Assembly: GCA_001919865.1 (NCBI GenBank)
Contig: MNIR01000063.1
Span: 1-60,547, forward strand
Direction: 5' to 3'
Length of the DNA: 60,547 bases
DNA from: Gemmatimonadetes bacterium 13_1_20CM_4_69_16
Lineage (GTDB): Bacteria; Gemmatimonadota; Gemmatimonadetes; Gemmatimonadales; GWC2-71-9
A model generated the notes under the pieces. It was not told the origin of the DNA, made no database searches, and saw only the letters and a list, made by a program, of their open reading frames with translations. A program made the position numbers and the translations under genes. Below are positions 23,604 to 32,719 of the stretch, one piece after another. Numbering within the stretch: the stretch's first letter is position 1; every line of letters begins with the position of its first letter.

Positions 23604-24137
23604 ATGAAAACAACCTTCGCGGCCGCAACCTTCATAATGACCTTCGCCGTAGGCGCGCTGGCCCAAGGGCCGCAGATGCCCAAGCCCGGCCCGGAGCACC
23701 AGAGGCTCCACTACTACGTGGGCGAGTGGAAGAGCGAGGGCGCGATGAAGCCGAGTGCATACGGGCCGGGCGGCACGTCCACAGTCATCAACCACAACCG
23801 GATGCTCGGCGACTTCTTCTTGGTCCTGGAGTCAGAGGGTACAGGTCCCATGGGACCGGTCAAGGAAGTCGCGGTCATCGGCTATGACTCGAACCGCAAG
23901 ACCTACACGTTCGATCAGTTCAGCACCAGGGGCGAGCACGGCACGGCCACCGCCACGGTCTCCGGGGACATGTGGACATGGCTGATCCCCGAGGTGGACA
24001 TGGGCGGGAAGAAGGTGAAAGGGCGCTTTACCATCAAGGAAGTCTCGCCCACCGAATACACCTACAAGTATGACACGTCCGTAGACGGCGGGGCGTGGAC
24101 CAACGCACTAGAGGGCAAGGCCACCAAGACGAAATAG
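23604..24137 (+). CDS. Exported DUF1579 family protein
   Basis: 177 residues, good Shine-Dalgarno (GAGGAGG). Signal peptide FAAATFIMTFAVGALAQ, then the DUF1579 pattern: LHYYVGEWKSEGAMK, STVINHNRMLGDFFLVLES, VAVIGYDSNRKTYTFDQFS, GTATATVSGDMWTW. A lipocalin-like periplasmic domain of unknown ligand. It is 40 nt downstream of tRNA-Gln and may be co-transcribed with it. Confidence 0.85.
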   Translation: MKTTFAAATFIMTFAVGALAQGPQMPKPGPEHQRLHYYVGEWKSEGAMKPSAYGPGGTSTVINHNRMLGDFFLVLESEGTGPMGPVKEVAVIGYDSNRKTYTFDQFSTRGEHGTATATVSGDMWTWLIPEVDMGGKKVKGRFTIKEVSPTEYTYKYDTSVDGGAWTNALEGKATKTK

Positions 24138-24189
24138 CTACCTGATGCTCCAGTATCTGCCACTGGGGGCTATCTCATCATCTTTGTGC

Positions 24190-24305
24190 GGCGGCCCTCG
24201 AATACGCCGCCTTCGCGGGACTGCTCGTTCCCGCCGAGAGCCTCGTGCTCCCGTCCGGTTTCCTCGCTCACCAGGGCCTGCTCAACCTCGATGCGATCAC
24301 CGCCG
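24190..24305 (+). pseudogene. DedA family N-terminal fragment
   Basis: The frame reading ALEYAAFAGLLVPAESLVL then PSGFLAHQGLLNLDAI matches the N-terminal signature of DedA/SNARE-associated membrane proteins (E-x-[F/L]-P-[AG]-E-x-[L/V]). It has no start codon at the right place and dissolves after about 38 residues into the next gene. Best explained as a decayed remnant. Confidence 0.6.
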
Positions 24306-24722
24306 CGGCGCGTGAACTGGAAACTCATCCTGCAACTGTCACTGTTCGGCCTGGCGATGGGGATCGCGACGGTGTTCGTGATTCCCTCGAGCGTCGAGCC
24401 GTGGCTGTGGCTCGTCGTGCTCGGGATTTCGGCCTACTTCATCGCCACGCGCATCTCCCGCAGGTACTTCGTGCATGGTCTGCTGGTCGGCCTGGCGAAC
24501 AGCGTGTGGGTGACCGCGTCACACATCCTGCTGTTCGACAGCTATGTCGCGCATCACCCACGCTATGCGGCAATGATGACGACCACGCCGGCGCCGGGGT
24601 CTCCCCGCATGGTGATGGCGTTGATCGGTCCGGTCATCGGCGTGCTGTCCGGCCTGGCGCTCGGAGTGCTCGCGGTGGTCGCCGGCAAGCTGGTCCGCCG
24701 CCGCGCGGCGCCGGGCCACTAG
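24291..24722 (+). CDS. Small integral membrane protein of unknown function
   Basis: About 143 residues with four predicted membrane helices: LSLFGLAMGIATVFVIPSS, WLWLVVLGISAYFIAT, FVHGLLVGLANSVWVTAS and LIGPVIGVLSGLALGVLAVV. ATG at 24291 gives a basic N-terminus (RSPPRRVNWK); a GTG a few codons later is also possible. It overlaps the DedA fragment in another frame. Function unknown. Confidence 0.65.
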   Translation: MRSPPRRVNWKLILQLSLFGLAMGIATVFVIPSSVEPWLWLVVLGISAYFIATRISRRYFVHGLLVGLANSVWVTASHILLFDSYVAHHPRYAAMMTTTPAPGSPRMVMALIGPVIGVLSGLALGVLAVVAGKLVRRRAAPGH

Positions 24723-24880
24723 CTCGTTGCGAAGCGGCCCCTCAGGCAGACCCGGTTCGAGGGGGCGCTGGAGAAGCGCGCGAAACCGAGTTATGGTGAG
24801 GAGAACGTGACCGATGCCGTTTTGTTACGATGCTTCGCGCCGCGGGATGCCCACGCCCACGGTGCCGTGACACGCGCGTG

Positions 24881-25606
24881 ATGCGGCGCGATTTCGTGGC
24901 GACCGCCACCGCCTTGGCCGGGGCCGCCCTACGACCCGCCGCGGCACGGGCCGACCGACCGGCCGGCCGAACGGCCGAGGGCATGGTCGTCGTGTTCCAG
25001 GGCGACTCGATCACGGATTGCGGCCGCAACCGCACCGTGGCCGACCCTAACGCGCCGGCCGCCCTCGGGAGCGGCTACCCGCTGCTCGTCACCGCCGCGG
25101 CGCTCGCGGCGCACCCCGATCGCGGCTTGCGGTTCTACAATCGCGGCGTGAGTGGCAACAAGGTGCCCGACCTGCAGGAGCGCTGGGCCGTGGACGCACT
25201 CGAGCTGCAGCCGGACGTGCTCAGCATTCTGATCGGCGTGAACGACTTCTGGCACAAGCTGAGCGGCGGCTACACCGGCACAGTGGCGGACTACGAGAGC
25301 CAATTCGCCGCCCTGCTCGAGGAGACCCGGCGGGCGTTGCCGCACGTGCGACTCATCGTGCTCGAACCGTTCGTGCTGCGGTGCGGCGCGGTGGACGACC
25401 GCTGGTTTCCGGAATTCGATGCCCGCCGGGCGGCTGCCGCCCGGGTCGCGGAGCACGCCGACGCGAAGTTCGTCCCGCTCCAGGAGGTGTTCGACGACCG
25501 GGCGCACGACGCCGCGCCGCAGTACTGGGCCGCCGACGGCGTCCACCCCACCCCGGCGGGACACGCCGTGATCGCGGAGCGGTGGCGCCGCGCCGCGCAC
25601 CTCTAG
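24881..25606 (+). CDS. SGNH/GDSL family hydrolase, Tat-exported
   Basis: About 241 residues. Tat-like signal (MRRDFVATATALAGAALRP), then the SGNH catalytic blocks: VVVFQGDSITDCG (nucleophile Ser), LRFYNRGVSGNKV (Gly), LSILIGVNDFW (Asn), and DGVHPTPAGHAVIAERW (Asp and His). Such enzymes are esterases or acyl-hydrolases acting on lipids or polysaccharides in the periplasm. Start at 24881 chosen because it gives the RR motif directly after Met. Confidence 0.85.
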   Translation: MRRDFVATATALAGAALRPAAARADRPAGRTAEGMVVVFQGDSITDCGRNRTVADPNAPAALGSGYPLLVTAAALAAHPDRGLRFYNRGVSGNKVPDLQERWAVDALELQPDVLSILIGVNDFWHKLSGGYTGTVADYESQFAALLEETRRALPHVRLIVLEPFVLRCGAVDDRWFPEFDARRAAAARVAEHADAKFVPLQEVFDDRAHDAAPQYWAADGVHPTPAGHAVIAERWRRAAHL

Positions 25607-25661
25607 CTTGCTTCGTGCACCAGTCGTCCACCCATCCCTCTTGAAGCGAGGTCCCCGCGGT

Positions 25662-27935
25662 ATGTCCGTGATCGCCCGTGTGCTCGCTGCCTTCACCCTC
25701 GGCGCGCTGCTCGTCGCCGCCGCCCCCTCCCCCGCCGGCGACCTGCGGGGCTACACCGCCGCCGGGGCGAAAGCCGAGCGGGAGTGGGAGACCAAGTTCC
25801 GTGCGATCCCGAGCCCCGACTCGCTGCGCGAGTACATGCGCCACCTCTCGGCGCGGCCGCACCACGTCGGCTCGCCCTACGACAAGGCTAACGCCGAGTG
25901 GCTCCTGGCGAAGTTCAAGAGCTTCGGGCTCGACGCGCAGATCGAATCGTTCGACGTGCTGTTCCCCACACCCAAGGAGCGCGTGGTGGAGCTCGTCGCG
26001 CCGACGAAGTTCGTGGCGAAGCTGCAGGAGCCGCCGGTGCCCGGCGATCCCACCTCGAGCCAGCTGGCCGAGCAACTCCCGACCTACAACGCGTACTCGG
26101 TGGACGGCGACGTCACGGCGCCGCTCGTCTACGTGAACTACGGCGTGCCGGCGGACTACGAGCGGCTCGCGCGTCTGGGGATCTCGGTGAAGGGGGCGAT
26201 CGTGATCGCCCGCTACTTCGGATCGTGGCGCGGCATCAAGCCCAAGGTGGCGGCCGAGCACGGCGCCGTGGGGTGCCTCATCTACTCCGATCCTAAGGAC
26301 GACGGGTACACCCACGGCGACGTCTATCCCCGCGGCCCCTGGCGCCCGCGGGACGGCGTGCAGCGCGGCAGCGTCATGGACATGCCGGTGTATCCCGGCG
26401 ATCCCCTCACCCCCGGCGTGGGTGCCACCAAAGACGCCAAGCGCCTGGCGATCGGCGACGCGCAAACCATCACCAAGATTCCGGTGCTGCCGATCTCGTA
26501 TGGCGACGCGCAACCCCTGCTCGCGGCGCTCGCGGGCCCGACGGCACCCGAGGAGTGGCGCGGCGCGCTCGCCCTCACCTACCACGTCGGGCCCGGGCCG
26601 GCGAAGGTGCACTTGAGAGTGAAGTCGGATTGGAGCCTGAAGCCCCTGTACGACGTGATCGCGCGCATCCCGGGCGCGAGCGCGCCGGACGAGTGGGTCA
26701 TCCGCGGCAACCACCACGACGCGTGGGTGAACGGCGCCGAGGACCCGATCTCGGGACAGGTGCCGCTGCTGGAGGAGGCCCGCGCGTTGGGCCAGCTCCT
26801 GAAGCAGGGCTGGAAACCCCGTCGCACCATCATCTACGCCGCGTGGGACGGCGAGGAGCCCGCGCTGATCGGCTCCACGGAGTGGGTCGAGACGCACGCC
26901 GACGAGCTGGCGCACAAGGCCGTCGCCTACCTCAACACCGACAGCAACGGCCGCGGGTACCTCTCCGTCGCCGGCTCTCACAGCCTCGAGCAGTTCATCA
27001 ACGACGTGGCGCGGGACATCGACGACCCCGAGACGAGGCTCACGGTGTGGAAGCGGAGCCAGCTCCGCGCGATCGCCGACGGGCGCACCCCCGAGGCTCG
27101 CGATTCGGCGCGCCGCCGCCCTGACCTCCGCATCGGCGCGCTCGGCTCCGGCTCGGACTACACGCCGTTCCTGCAGCACGCCGGGGTCGCGTCGCTCAAC
27201 CTGGGGTTCGGCGGCGAGGACGGCGGGGGCATCTACCACTCCGTCTACGACGACTTCAAGTGGTACTCGACGTTCAGCGACACGTCGTTCGTGTACGGCC
27301 GCGCGCTCGCCCAGACCGTCGGCACGGCGGTGATGCGGCTGGCCGGCGCCGACGTGCTCCCGTACGATTTCACGGGGCTCGCCGAGACTGTGGGACGCTA
27401 CGTGCGCGAGGTGGAGAAGCTGCTCAAAGACAAGCAAGACTCGGTGCGCGAGCAGAACCGCCAGATCGATGAGGGCGTGTTCAGCGCCACCAACGATCCG
27501 CGCGAGCCGCTCCTGCCGCCCGCGAAGGAGGAGATCCCGCCGTTTCTGAACTTCGCCCCGCTCAGCAACGCCGTGGACGCGCTCACCCGGGCGGCGGACC
27601 GCTACGAGAAAGCGCTCACCAAGGCCACCGCGAACGGGGGCGCGGCGCTCGCCAAGCCCGAAGCGCAGGCGCTCAACGCCACGCTGCTCCAGAGCGAGCG
27701 CGCGCTCACCAGCGCGGATGGGCTGCCGCGGCGGCCGTGGTACCGCCACCAGATCTACGCGCCCGGCTTCTACACCGGCTACGGCGTCAAGACGCTGCCG
27801 GGGATCCGTGAGGCGATCGAGCAGAAGAACTGGAAGGAAGCGGACGAGCAGGTCGGACGCGTCGCCCACACGCTCGGCGCCGAGACGGACGCGATCACCC
27901 GCGCGGCGGAGCAGTTGGAGAAGTTGGCACCGTAG
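25662..27935 (+). CDS. M28 metallopeptidase, glutamate carboxypeptidase II-like
   Basis: 757 residues, full length. Signal peptide to about residue 25, a PA domain near 100-330 (YVNYGVPADYERLARLGISVKGAIVIARY), and an M28 di-zinc peptidase domain: RGNHHDAWVNGAEDP (first His/Asp ligands near 351-360), AAWDGEEPALIGSTEW (Glu pair), LNTDSN (Asp) and GGIYHSVYDDF (final His). A C-terminal dimerisation domain with YRHQIYAPGFYTGY closes the protein as in PSMA/NAALADase relatives. Exported dipeptidase/carboxypeptidase. Confidence 0.92.
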   Translation: MSVIARVLAAFTLGALLVAAAPSPAGDLRGYTAAGAKAEREWETKFRAIPSPDSLREYMRHLSARPHHVGSPYDKANAEWLLAKFKSFGLDAQIESFDVLFPTPKERVVELVAPTKFVAKLQEPPVPGDPTSSQLAEQLPTYNAYSVDGDVTAPLVYVNYGVPADYERLARLGISVKGAIVIARYFGSWRGIKPKVAAEHGAVGCLIYSDPKDDGYTHGDVYPRGPWRPRDGVQRGSVMDMPVYPGDPLTPGVGATKDAKRLAIGDAQTITKIPVLPISYGDAQPLLAALAGPTAPEEWRGALALTYHVGPGPAKVHLRVKSDWSLKPLYDVIARIPGASAPDEWVIRGNHHDAWVNGAEDPISGQVPLLEEARALGQLLKQGWKPRRTIIYAAWDGEEPALIGSTEWVETHADELAHKAVAYLNTDSNGRGYLSVAGSHSLEQFINDVARDIDDPETRLTVWKRSQLRAIADGRTPEARDSARRRPDLRIGALGSGSDYTPFLQHAGVASLNLGFGGEDGGGIYHSVYDDFKWYSTFSDTSFVYGRALAQTVGTAVMRLAGADVLPYDFTGLAETVGRYVREVEKLLKDKQDSVREQNRQIDEGVFSATNDPREPLLPPAKEEIPPFLNFAPLSNAVDALTRAADRYEKALTKATANGGAALAKPEAQALNATLLQSERALTSADGLPRRPWYRHQIYAPGFYTGYGVKTLPGIREAIEQKNWKEADEQVGRVAHTLGAETDAITRAAEQLEKLAP

Positions 27936-27950
27936 CGGACGCCCCCGCCA

Positions 27951-27980
27951 TTGACTCGCCGGCGAGTATCTGTCTAGAAT
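27951..27980 (+). promoter_or_regulatory. Promoter with palindrome between -35 and -10
   Basis: TTGACT (27951-27956), 18-bp spacer, TAGAAT (27975-27980), 30 nt before the ATG at 28011. A perfect 12-bp palindrome CTCGCCGGCGAG (27955-27966) overlaps the -35 and spacer and could be an operator or a terminator stem for the upstream gene. Confidence 0.6.
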
Positions 27981-28010
27981 GCGGCGGGGTACGAAGCCCG
28001 GGAGGCTCGC

Positions 28011-28334
28011 ATGAGGAATCTGACGCGGGCGGTCGCGCTCACCGCCATCCTGCTCGCTCCCGGCGCGGCGTTGTCCGCGCAACGGGAGCTGCCGTACACC
28101 TTCCAGGGCACCGTGCGAGCCGTCAAGGCGGGTGCCCTCGACCTCATCATCGGCGTCGGGGAAGCCGTGCGCGTGGTGCACATGCGCACGCAGTCCGCGA
28201 CCGCCGTGTTCGGCGAAGGCGCCTCCATCGCGTTGGGCGATCTCCAGCCCGGCGACGTGGTGCGCGCCGACTGCCGGTTGACGCAGGCCGGGCTCATCGC
28301 AGACAAGATCGAGCTGAAGAGGCGCGCACCGTGA
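28011..28334 (+). CDS. Small periplasmic beta-barrel-like protein
   Basis: 107 residues with a signal peptide (LTAILLAPGAALSAQ) and an all-beta mature part: YTFQGTVRAVKAGALDLIIG, SIALGDLQPGDVVRADCRLTQAGLIADKIELK, which resembles DUF5666-type OB-like domains. It overlaps the dihaem oxidoreductase start by 4 nt, so the two are probably made and act together; it may be an accessory or copper/haem-related factor. That is inference. Confidence 0.75.
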   Translation: MRNLTRAVALTAILLAPGAALSAQRELPYTFQGTVRAVKAGALDLIIGVGEAVRVVHMRTQSATAVFGEGASIALGDLQPGDVVRADCRLTQAGLIADKIELKRRAP

Positions 28335-29482
28335 ACGGCGCCCGTGGCTGGGCCGCCGTGGCGCTCCTCATTAGCGTCGCGGCCGGCTGCGAGCGGCCGC
28401 TCAAACCCGGCGACCCGCTGCGCGGCCTCAACCGCGCGGAGCAGGACCGCTTCGCGCGCGGCAAGGTGGTGTTCGACAGCACGTTCACCCCGGAGAAAGG
28501 GCTCGGTCCCCTCTTCAACGCGACCGGCTGCGGCGAGTGCCACGAGGAGCCGGCCAAGGGCGGCAGCGGCGACGAGGTCGAGGTGCACGCGACGGCCTTC
28601 AAGGGTCGGGTGTGCGACCCGCTGGTCGAGGAGGGGGGCTTCGTCATTCAACAGCACACCACGCCCGCCCTCAAGCAAGCGCTGGGGATCGATTCGGAGC
28701 CGTTTCCACCGTCGGCCACCGCGCGCGCCATGCGTACCTCGCCGGTCGTGTTTGCGCGCGGCCTGCTCGATGCCGTCCCCGAGTCGGTCATCCTCGCCTA
28801 CGCCGACCCCGAGGATAAGAACCACGATGGCATCGCCGGCCGGCCCAACCGCTTCACCGACGGGCGGGTGGGACGGTTCGGCCGCAAGGCGTTCGTGCCC
28901 GCGCTGGACGAGTTCAACGCCGGCGCGTTTTCGGCCGAGATGGGCATCACGAACCCGGCGGTGCGCACCGAGGAGACGATCGGAGGGAAGCCGATCCCGG
29001 CGGGCGTCGATCCCGTGCCCGAGCCGGAGATCAATCAGGAGGAGCTCGATCTGACGGACGCGTTCGTGCGCCTGCTGGCACCCCCCACCCCCCTCAAGCT
29101 GGGACGGGACGGGCGGCGCGGCCGCGAGCTGTTCTCCGACATCGGGTGCGCCGCCTGCCATGTGCCGACGCTGCGCACGGGGGACAGCCCCATCGCCGCC
29201 CTGCGGAACAAGGAGTTCGCCGCTTACACGGACCTACTGCTTCACGACATGGGGCCCGATCTCGCCGACATCTGCCTCGGCCTCGCGAAGCCCTCCGACT
29301 TCCGCACCGAGCCGCTGCTCGACCTGCGCGATGCCAAGCACTTTCTGCACGACGGCCGGGCGGCGACGCTGGAGCAAGCCATCGAGGGCCACGGCGGGGA
29401 GGCTACCGGCGCACGCGACCGGTTCAAGGGACTGCCGGCCGCCGACCGCGCGGCATTGGTGGCGTTTCTCAAGTCCCTGTAA
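28331..29482 (+). CDS. Dihaem oxidoreductase family (DUF1111/DHOR) lipoprotein
   Basis: 383 residues, GTG start. Lipobox SVAAGC (Cys20), two c-type haem motifs: CGECH (67-71) and CAACH near residue 275, plus family marks GLGPLFNATGCGECH, RPNRF, GRFGRKAF, DLLLHDMGPDLADI and FLHDGRAATLEQAI. This family is related to bacterial cytochrome c peroxidase-type dihaem proteins and acts in the periplasm. Partner is the small protein upstream. Confidence 0.9.
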   Translation: MNGARGWAAVALLISVAAGCERPLKPGDPLRGLNRAEQDRFARGKVVFDSTFTPEKGLGPLFNATGCGECHEEPAKGGSGDEVEVHATAFKGRVCDPLVEEGGFVIQQHTTPALKQALGIDSEPFPPSATARAMRTSPVVFARGLLDAVPESVILAYADPEDKNHDGIAGRPNRFTDGRVGRFGRKAFVPALDEFNAGAFSAEMGITNPAVRTEETIGGKPIPAGVDPVPEPEINQEELDLTDAFVRLLAPPTPLKLGRDGRRGRELFSDIGCAACHVPTLRTGDSPIAALRNKEFAAYTDLLLHDMGPDLADICLGLAKPSDFRTEPLLDLRDAKHFLHDGRAATLEQAIEGHGGEATGARDRFKGLPAADRAALVAFLKSL

Positions 29483-29489
29483 GAAACGT

Positions 29490-29528
29490 CGCCGGGGGCT
29501 TGAAGAACCCGGCGGCGCGTGATTACCA
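29490..29528 (+). promoter_or_regulatory. Weak promoter overlapping a GC-rich inverted repeat
   Basis: TTGAAG (29500-29505), 17-bp spacer, TTACCA (29523-29528), 12 nt before the ATG at 29541, so the transcript would be nearly leaderless and no Shine-Dalgarno is visible. The -35 lies in the loop of a 7-bp stem CGCCGGG/CCCGGCG (29490-29496 and 29508-29514). Confidence 0.4.
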
Positions 29529-29540
29529 TCTCCACCGGCT

Positions 29541-30485
29541 ATGTCATTCCTTTCCTTAGAAGGTGTCTCCAAACGGTTCGACGGTGTCACCGCGGTCGAC
29601 GGGGTGTCCTTCGCCATCGACCCGGGCGAGGTGGTCGGGTTCCTGGGGCCGAACGGCGCCGGCAAGTCCACGACGATGCGGCTGATCACGCAGTACTACG
29701 AACCGGACACGGGTGAGATCAAGCTCGACGGGGTACCGCTCGCCGACGCGGCGCGCGAAGCGAAGCGTCGCATCGGCTATCTCGCCGAAAACAACCCGCT
29801 GTACGACGACATGCTGGTGGCCGACTACCTCGAGTTCATCGCCGACTTGCGCGAGCTCGCGGGGCTCACCCGCCGCCAAGCGCTCGACGGGGCGGTCACG
29901 GGCACCGGCATCGAGAGCGTCTACTACCGGCCGATCGCCGAGCTCTCGAAGGGGTTCCGCCAGCGGGTAGGGCTGGCGCAGGCGATGCTGCACCGCCCCG
30001 ATCTGCTCGTGCTGGACGAGCCGACGGAGGGCCTCGACCCGAACCAGCGCGTCGAGATCCGGCGCTTGATCGGGACGCTCGGCCGGGACCGCACCGTGCT
30101 GCTCTCGACCCACGTGCTGTCCGAGGTGCAGCACACCTGCTCCCGGCTGCTCGTCATCAGCGGCGGGAAGATCGTCGCCGACGGCCCGGTGGATCGGCTC
30201 ATCCAGCAGGCGCAGGGGGCGGTGGAAATCGCGGTCGAGGCGGCCGGCGCGGGCGTGGCCGAAGCGCTCGGCGGGCTCCCGGGCGTCCGCCGGATCGAGC
30301 CCGCCCGCACCGCCGACGGCCGGGTCTCGGTCACCCTCACGGCGGACGGCACCACCGATCTGCGGCCGGAGATCTTCGCGCTCGCCAAGTCGCGCGGCTG
30401 GACGCTGTACGAGCTGCACCAGCAGCGCGCCAGCCTCGAGGACCTGTTCCACCAGTTGACGCTCGGAGGCACGAGCGACGCGTGA
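29541..30485 (+). CDS. ABC transporter ATP-binding protein, GldA-like
   Basis: 314 residues. Walker A GPNGAGKST, signature LSKGFRQRVG, Walker B LLVLDEPTEGLDP, H-loop STHVLSE. The C-terminal 100 residues form the extra domain seen in GldA/CcmA-type ATPases. Directly coupled (GTGA) to a GldF-GldG fusion permease and a DUF4340 protein, which defines the Gld-type ABC system known in Bacteroidota gliding and widely present elsewhere; substrate unknown. Confidence 0.92.
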   Translation: MSFLSLEGVSKRFDGVTAVDGVSFAIDPGEVVGFLGPNGAGKSTTMRLITQYYEPDTGEIKLDGVPLADAAREAKRRIGYLAENNPLYDDMLVADYLEFIADLRELAGLTRRQALDGAVTGTGIESVYYRPIAELSKGFRQRVGLAQAMLHRPDLLVLDEPTEGLDPNQRVEIRRLIGTLGRDRTVLLSTHVLSEVQHTCSRLLVISGGKIVADGPVDRLIQQAQGAVEIAVEAAGAGVAEALGGLPGVRRIEPARTADGRVSVTLTADGTTDLRPEIFALAKSRGWTLYELHQQRASLEDLFHQLTLGGTSDA

Positions 30486-32719
30486 ACGCCATCGCCACGA
30501 TCGCGCGACGCGAGCTGCGGGCGCTGTTCGACCAGCCGACCGCCTACATCCTGCTGGTCGTGTTCACCGCCGTGAACAGCTTCCTCTTCTTCCGGCAGGT
30601 GGAGCTGTACGGCGTGGCGTCGCTGCGCCCGATGCTCGAGTTCCTGCCGTGGCTGCTCCTGTTCCTCGTCCCCGCGGTGACGATGCGCGCCCTCGCGGAG
30701 GACCGGCGCAGCGGCACGCTCGAGGTCGTGCTGGCACAGCCGATCACGGAGCTCGAGCTGTTGCTCGGCAAGTACGCCGGGCAGGTGCTCTTCCTGCTGA
30801 GCGCGCTCGCGCTCACGCTGACGCTGCCGCTCGGCCTGGCGCTGGGAGCGCGTCTCCCCGTCGGCGTCCTCGTGGCACAGTACGTCGGCGCGGCGCTCCT
30901 GATCGCCGGGTTGGCGGGCGTCGGCGTCTGGACCTCGAGCGTCACGCGCAACCAGATCACCGCGTTCATCCTCGCCGTCGCGGTGATGTTCGTGCTCGTC
31001 CTGGTCGGTCTCGACCCGCTGATCGTGGGGCTCCCCGCCCGACTCGGGGCCGTCGCCGCGTCGCTCGGCGTGCTGTCGCACTTCACCGGCATCGACCGCG
31101 GAGTCATCGACCTGCGTGACGCCGTGTACTTCGTCACCCTCGCCGCCCTGTTCCTGCTGCTCGCCTACTTCGCGCTGCTGCGTCGCAAGCTCACACCGCG
31201 GGGGGCGCCGCTCCAGCGACTGCGGCTCGGCACGGCGCTGCTCGTCGCGACGCTCATCGTCGTGAACCTGTTCGGGCGTCACATCGGGGGCCGGCTCGAT
31301 CTCACGCCGGGAGGGTCGTACACCCTGTCGCCGGCGACGAAGCGGATCCTGCGTGCGCTGCCCGACCTCGTGACCATCAAGCTGTTCGCCTCGAGCGCGC
31401 TCCCACCGGAGGTAGCGTTCCTGAAACGGGACCTGGACGACCTGGTGCGCGATTACCGGGCCGCCGGCCGCGGCAAGGTGAAGCTCGTGGTCCAAGACCC
31501 CTCCGCCGACACCGCGGCGCTGCGCGAGGCGCGTACGCTCGGCATCCCACCGGTGCAGTTCAACGTGCTCGGGAAGGCCGAGCTGCAGGTGAAGGAAGGG
31601 TATCTCGGCGTCGCCGTGCGGTACGCCGACGGCGTCAAGACGATTCCCTTCGTGCAGCAGACCAACGATCTCGAGTACCGCCTCACCTCCGACATCCGCT
31701 CGCTCACGGTGCCTGCCAAACCGGCGATCGGCTTCGGCGAGATCACCGAGCCGGCGGCGGCGCAGGCGCAGCGCTCCTTCGAGGGGCTGCGTCAGCAGCT
31801 CGAGCGGACCTACGCGGTGCACGCGGTCTCACTCGGCGACAGCACGATCGCACCCGAGCTGAAAGTGCTGATCTTCGCGGGCACGCCCGACTCGCTGCGC
31901 GGCGCCCCGGCCGTCAGGTTCTCCGCCTTCCTCGACCGCGGCGGGAGCATGCTCCTCATGGCCAGCGGCATGGCGCGCTCGCCCCAGGGGCCGTTCTCGT
32001 TCTCGCGGCCCGTGGGATGGAACGAGCTGCTCAAGCCGTACGGCGTGTCCATTGGCTCGGACATGGTGTACGATCTCGCCTCGAATGTGCGGGTAGCGAT
32101 CCAGGCGCAGTTCGGCCAGGTGCTCTTGCCCTACCCCCTGTGGGTGCGGGCGCTGAGCACCAAGGCGTCGCCCGTGAACGCCGAGATCGACGCGGTGCTG
32201 CTTCCCTGGACGAGCAGCATCGACACGACGAAGGCCCGCAAAGGCACCGTCACCGCGTTGTTCGTCACCAGTCGCGCGGGCGGCCTGCAGACCACCACCG
32301 CCCTCCTCGACCCGTCGCGCGAGTTCCCCCGCGATAGCCTGCGCCCCCGGGTCCTGGCGGCGCTCGTGAACCCGCTGGCGCCGGGCGACAGCGGCCGGTC
32401 ACGCGGCCGCGTGGTGGTCGTCGGCACCGGGGATTTCGCGAGCGATCGCTACGCTCAGAACTCGCCGGAAAACCTCGTGTTCGTGCAGAACGCGGTGGAC
32501 TGGCTGGCACAGGACGACGCGCTGATCGCCATCCGCTCGAAGAACCGCACCCCGCCACCCCTCGTGTTCACCAGCACCGCCACGCGCGACGCCGTGAAGT
32601 ACGGCAACATGATCGGGGTCCCCGGGCTGCTGGTCGTGCTCGGCCTGCTGAGACTGTGGCGGCGGCGGCAGATCACGCGGCAGACGTACCGGCCGCTCAC
32701 TGCGCCGCAGCCGGCATGA
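30482..32719 (+). CDS. Fused ABC permease and GldG-type periplasmic domain
   Basis: 745 residues. The first 240 form a GldF/ABC-2 permease with six helices (YILLVVFTAVNSFLFF, LLLFLVPAVTMRALAEDRRSGTLE, etc.); a further helix at LLVATLIVVNLFG leads into the GldG-type domain: LTPGGSYTLSPATKRILRAL, VAFLKRDLDDLVRDYRAAGRG, VRYADGVKTIPFVQQTNDLEY, LLMASGMARSPQ, and a final helix (VPGLLVVLGLLRLW). In gliding Bacteroidota these are two proteins; here one. It overlaps DUF4340 by ATGA. Confidence 0.9.
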   Translation: MNAIATIARRELRALFDQPTAYILLVVFTAVNSFLFFRQVELYGVASLRPMLEFLPWLLLFLVPAVTMRALAEDRRSGTLEVVLAQPITELELLLGKYAGQVLFLLSALALTLTLPLGLALGARLPVGVLVAQYVGAALLIAGLAGVGVWTSSVTRNQITAFILAVAVMFVLVLVGLDPLIVGLPARLGAVAASLGVLSHFTGIDRGVIDLRDAVYFVTLAALFLLLAYFALLRRKLTPRGAPLQRLRLGTALLVATLIVVNLFGRHIGGRLDLTPGGSYTLSPATKRILRALPDLVTIKLFASSALPPEVAFLKRDLDDLVRDYRAAGRGKVKLVVQDPSADTAALREARTLGIPPVQFNVLGKAELQVKEGYLGVAVRYADGVKTIPFVQQTNDLEYRLTSDIRSLTVPAKPAIGFGEITEPAAAQAQRSFEGLRQQLERTYAVHAVSLGDSTIAPELKVLIFAGTPDSLRGAPAVRFSAFLDRGGSMLLMASGMARSPQGPFSFSRPVGWNELLKPYGVSIGSDMVYDLASNVRVAIQAQFGQVLLPYPLWVRALSTKASPVNAEIDAVLLPWTSSIDTTKARKGTVTALFVTSRAGGLQTTTALLDPSREFPRDSLRPRVLAALVNPLAPGDSGRSRGRVVVVGTGDFASDRYAQNSPENLVFVQNAVDWLAQDDALIAIRSKNRTPPPLVFTSTATRDAVKYGNMIGVPGLLVVLGLLRLWRRRQITRQTYRPLTAPQPA

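Noticed and set aside
25353..28181. 942-codon minus-strand frame opposite the M28 peptidase
   Set aside because: Shadow frame; the M28 peptidase on the plus strand has all zinc ligands and a signal peptide.
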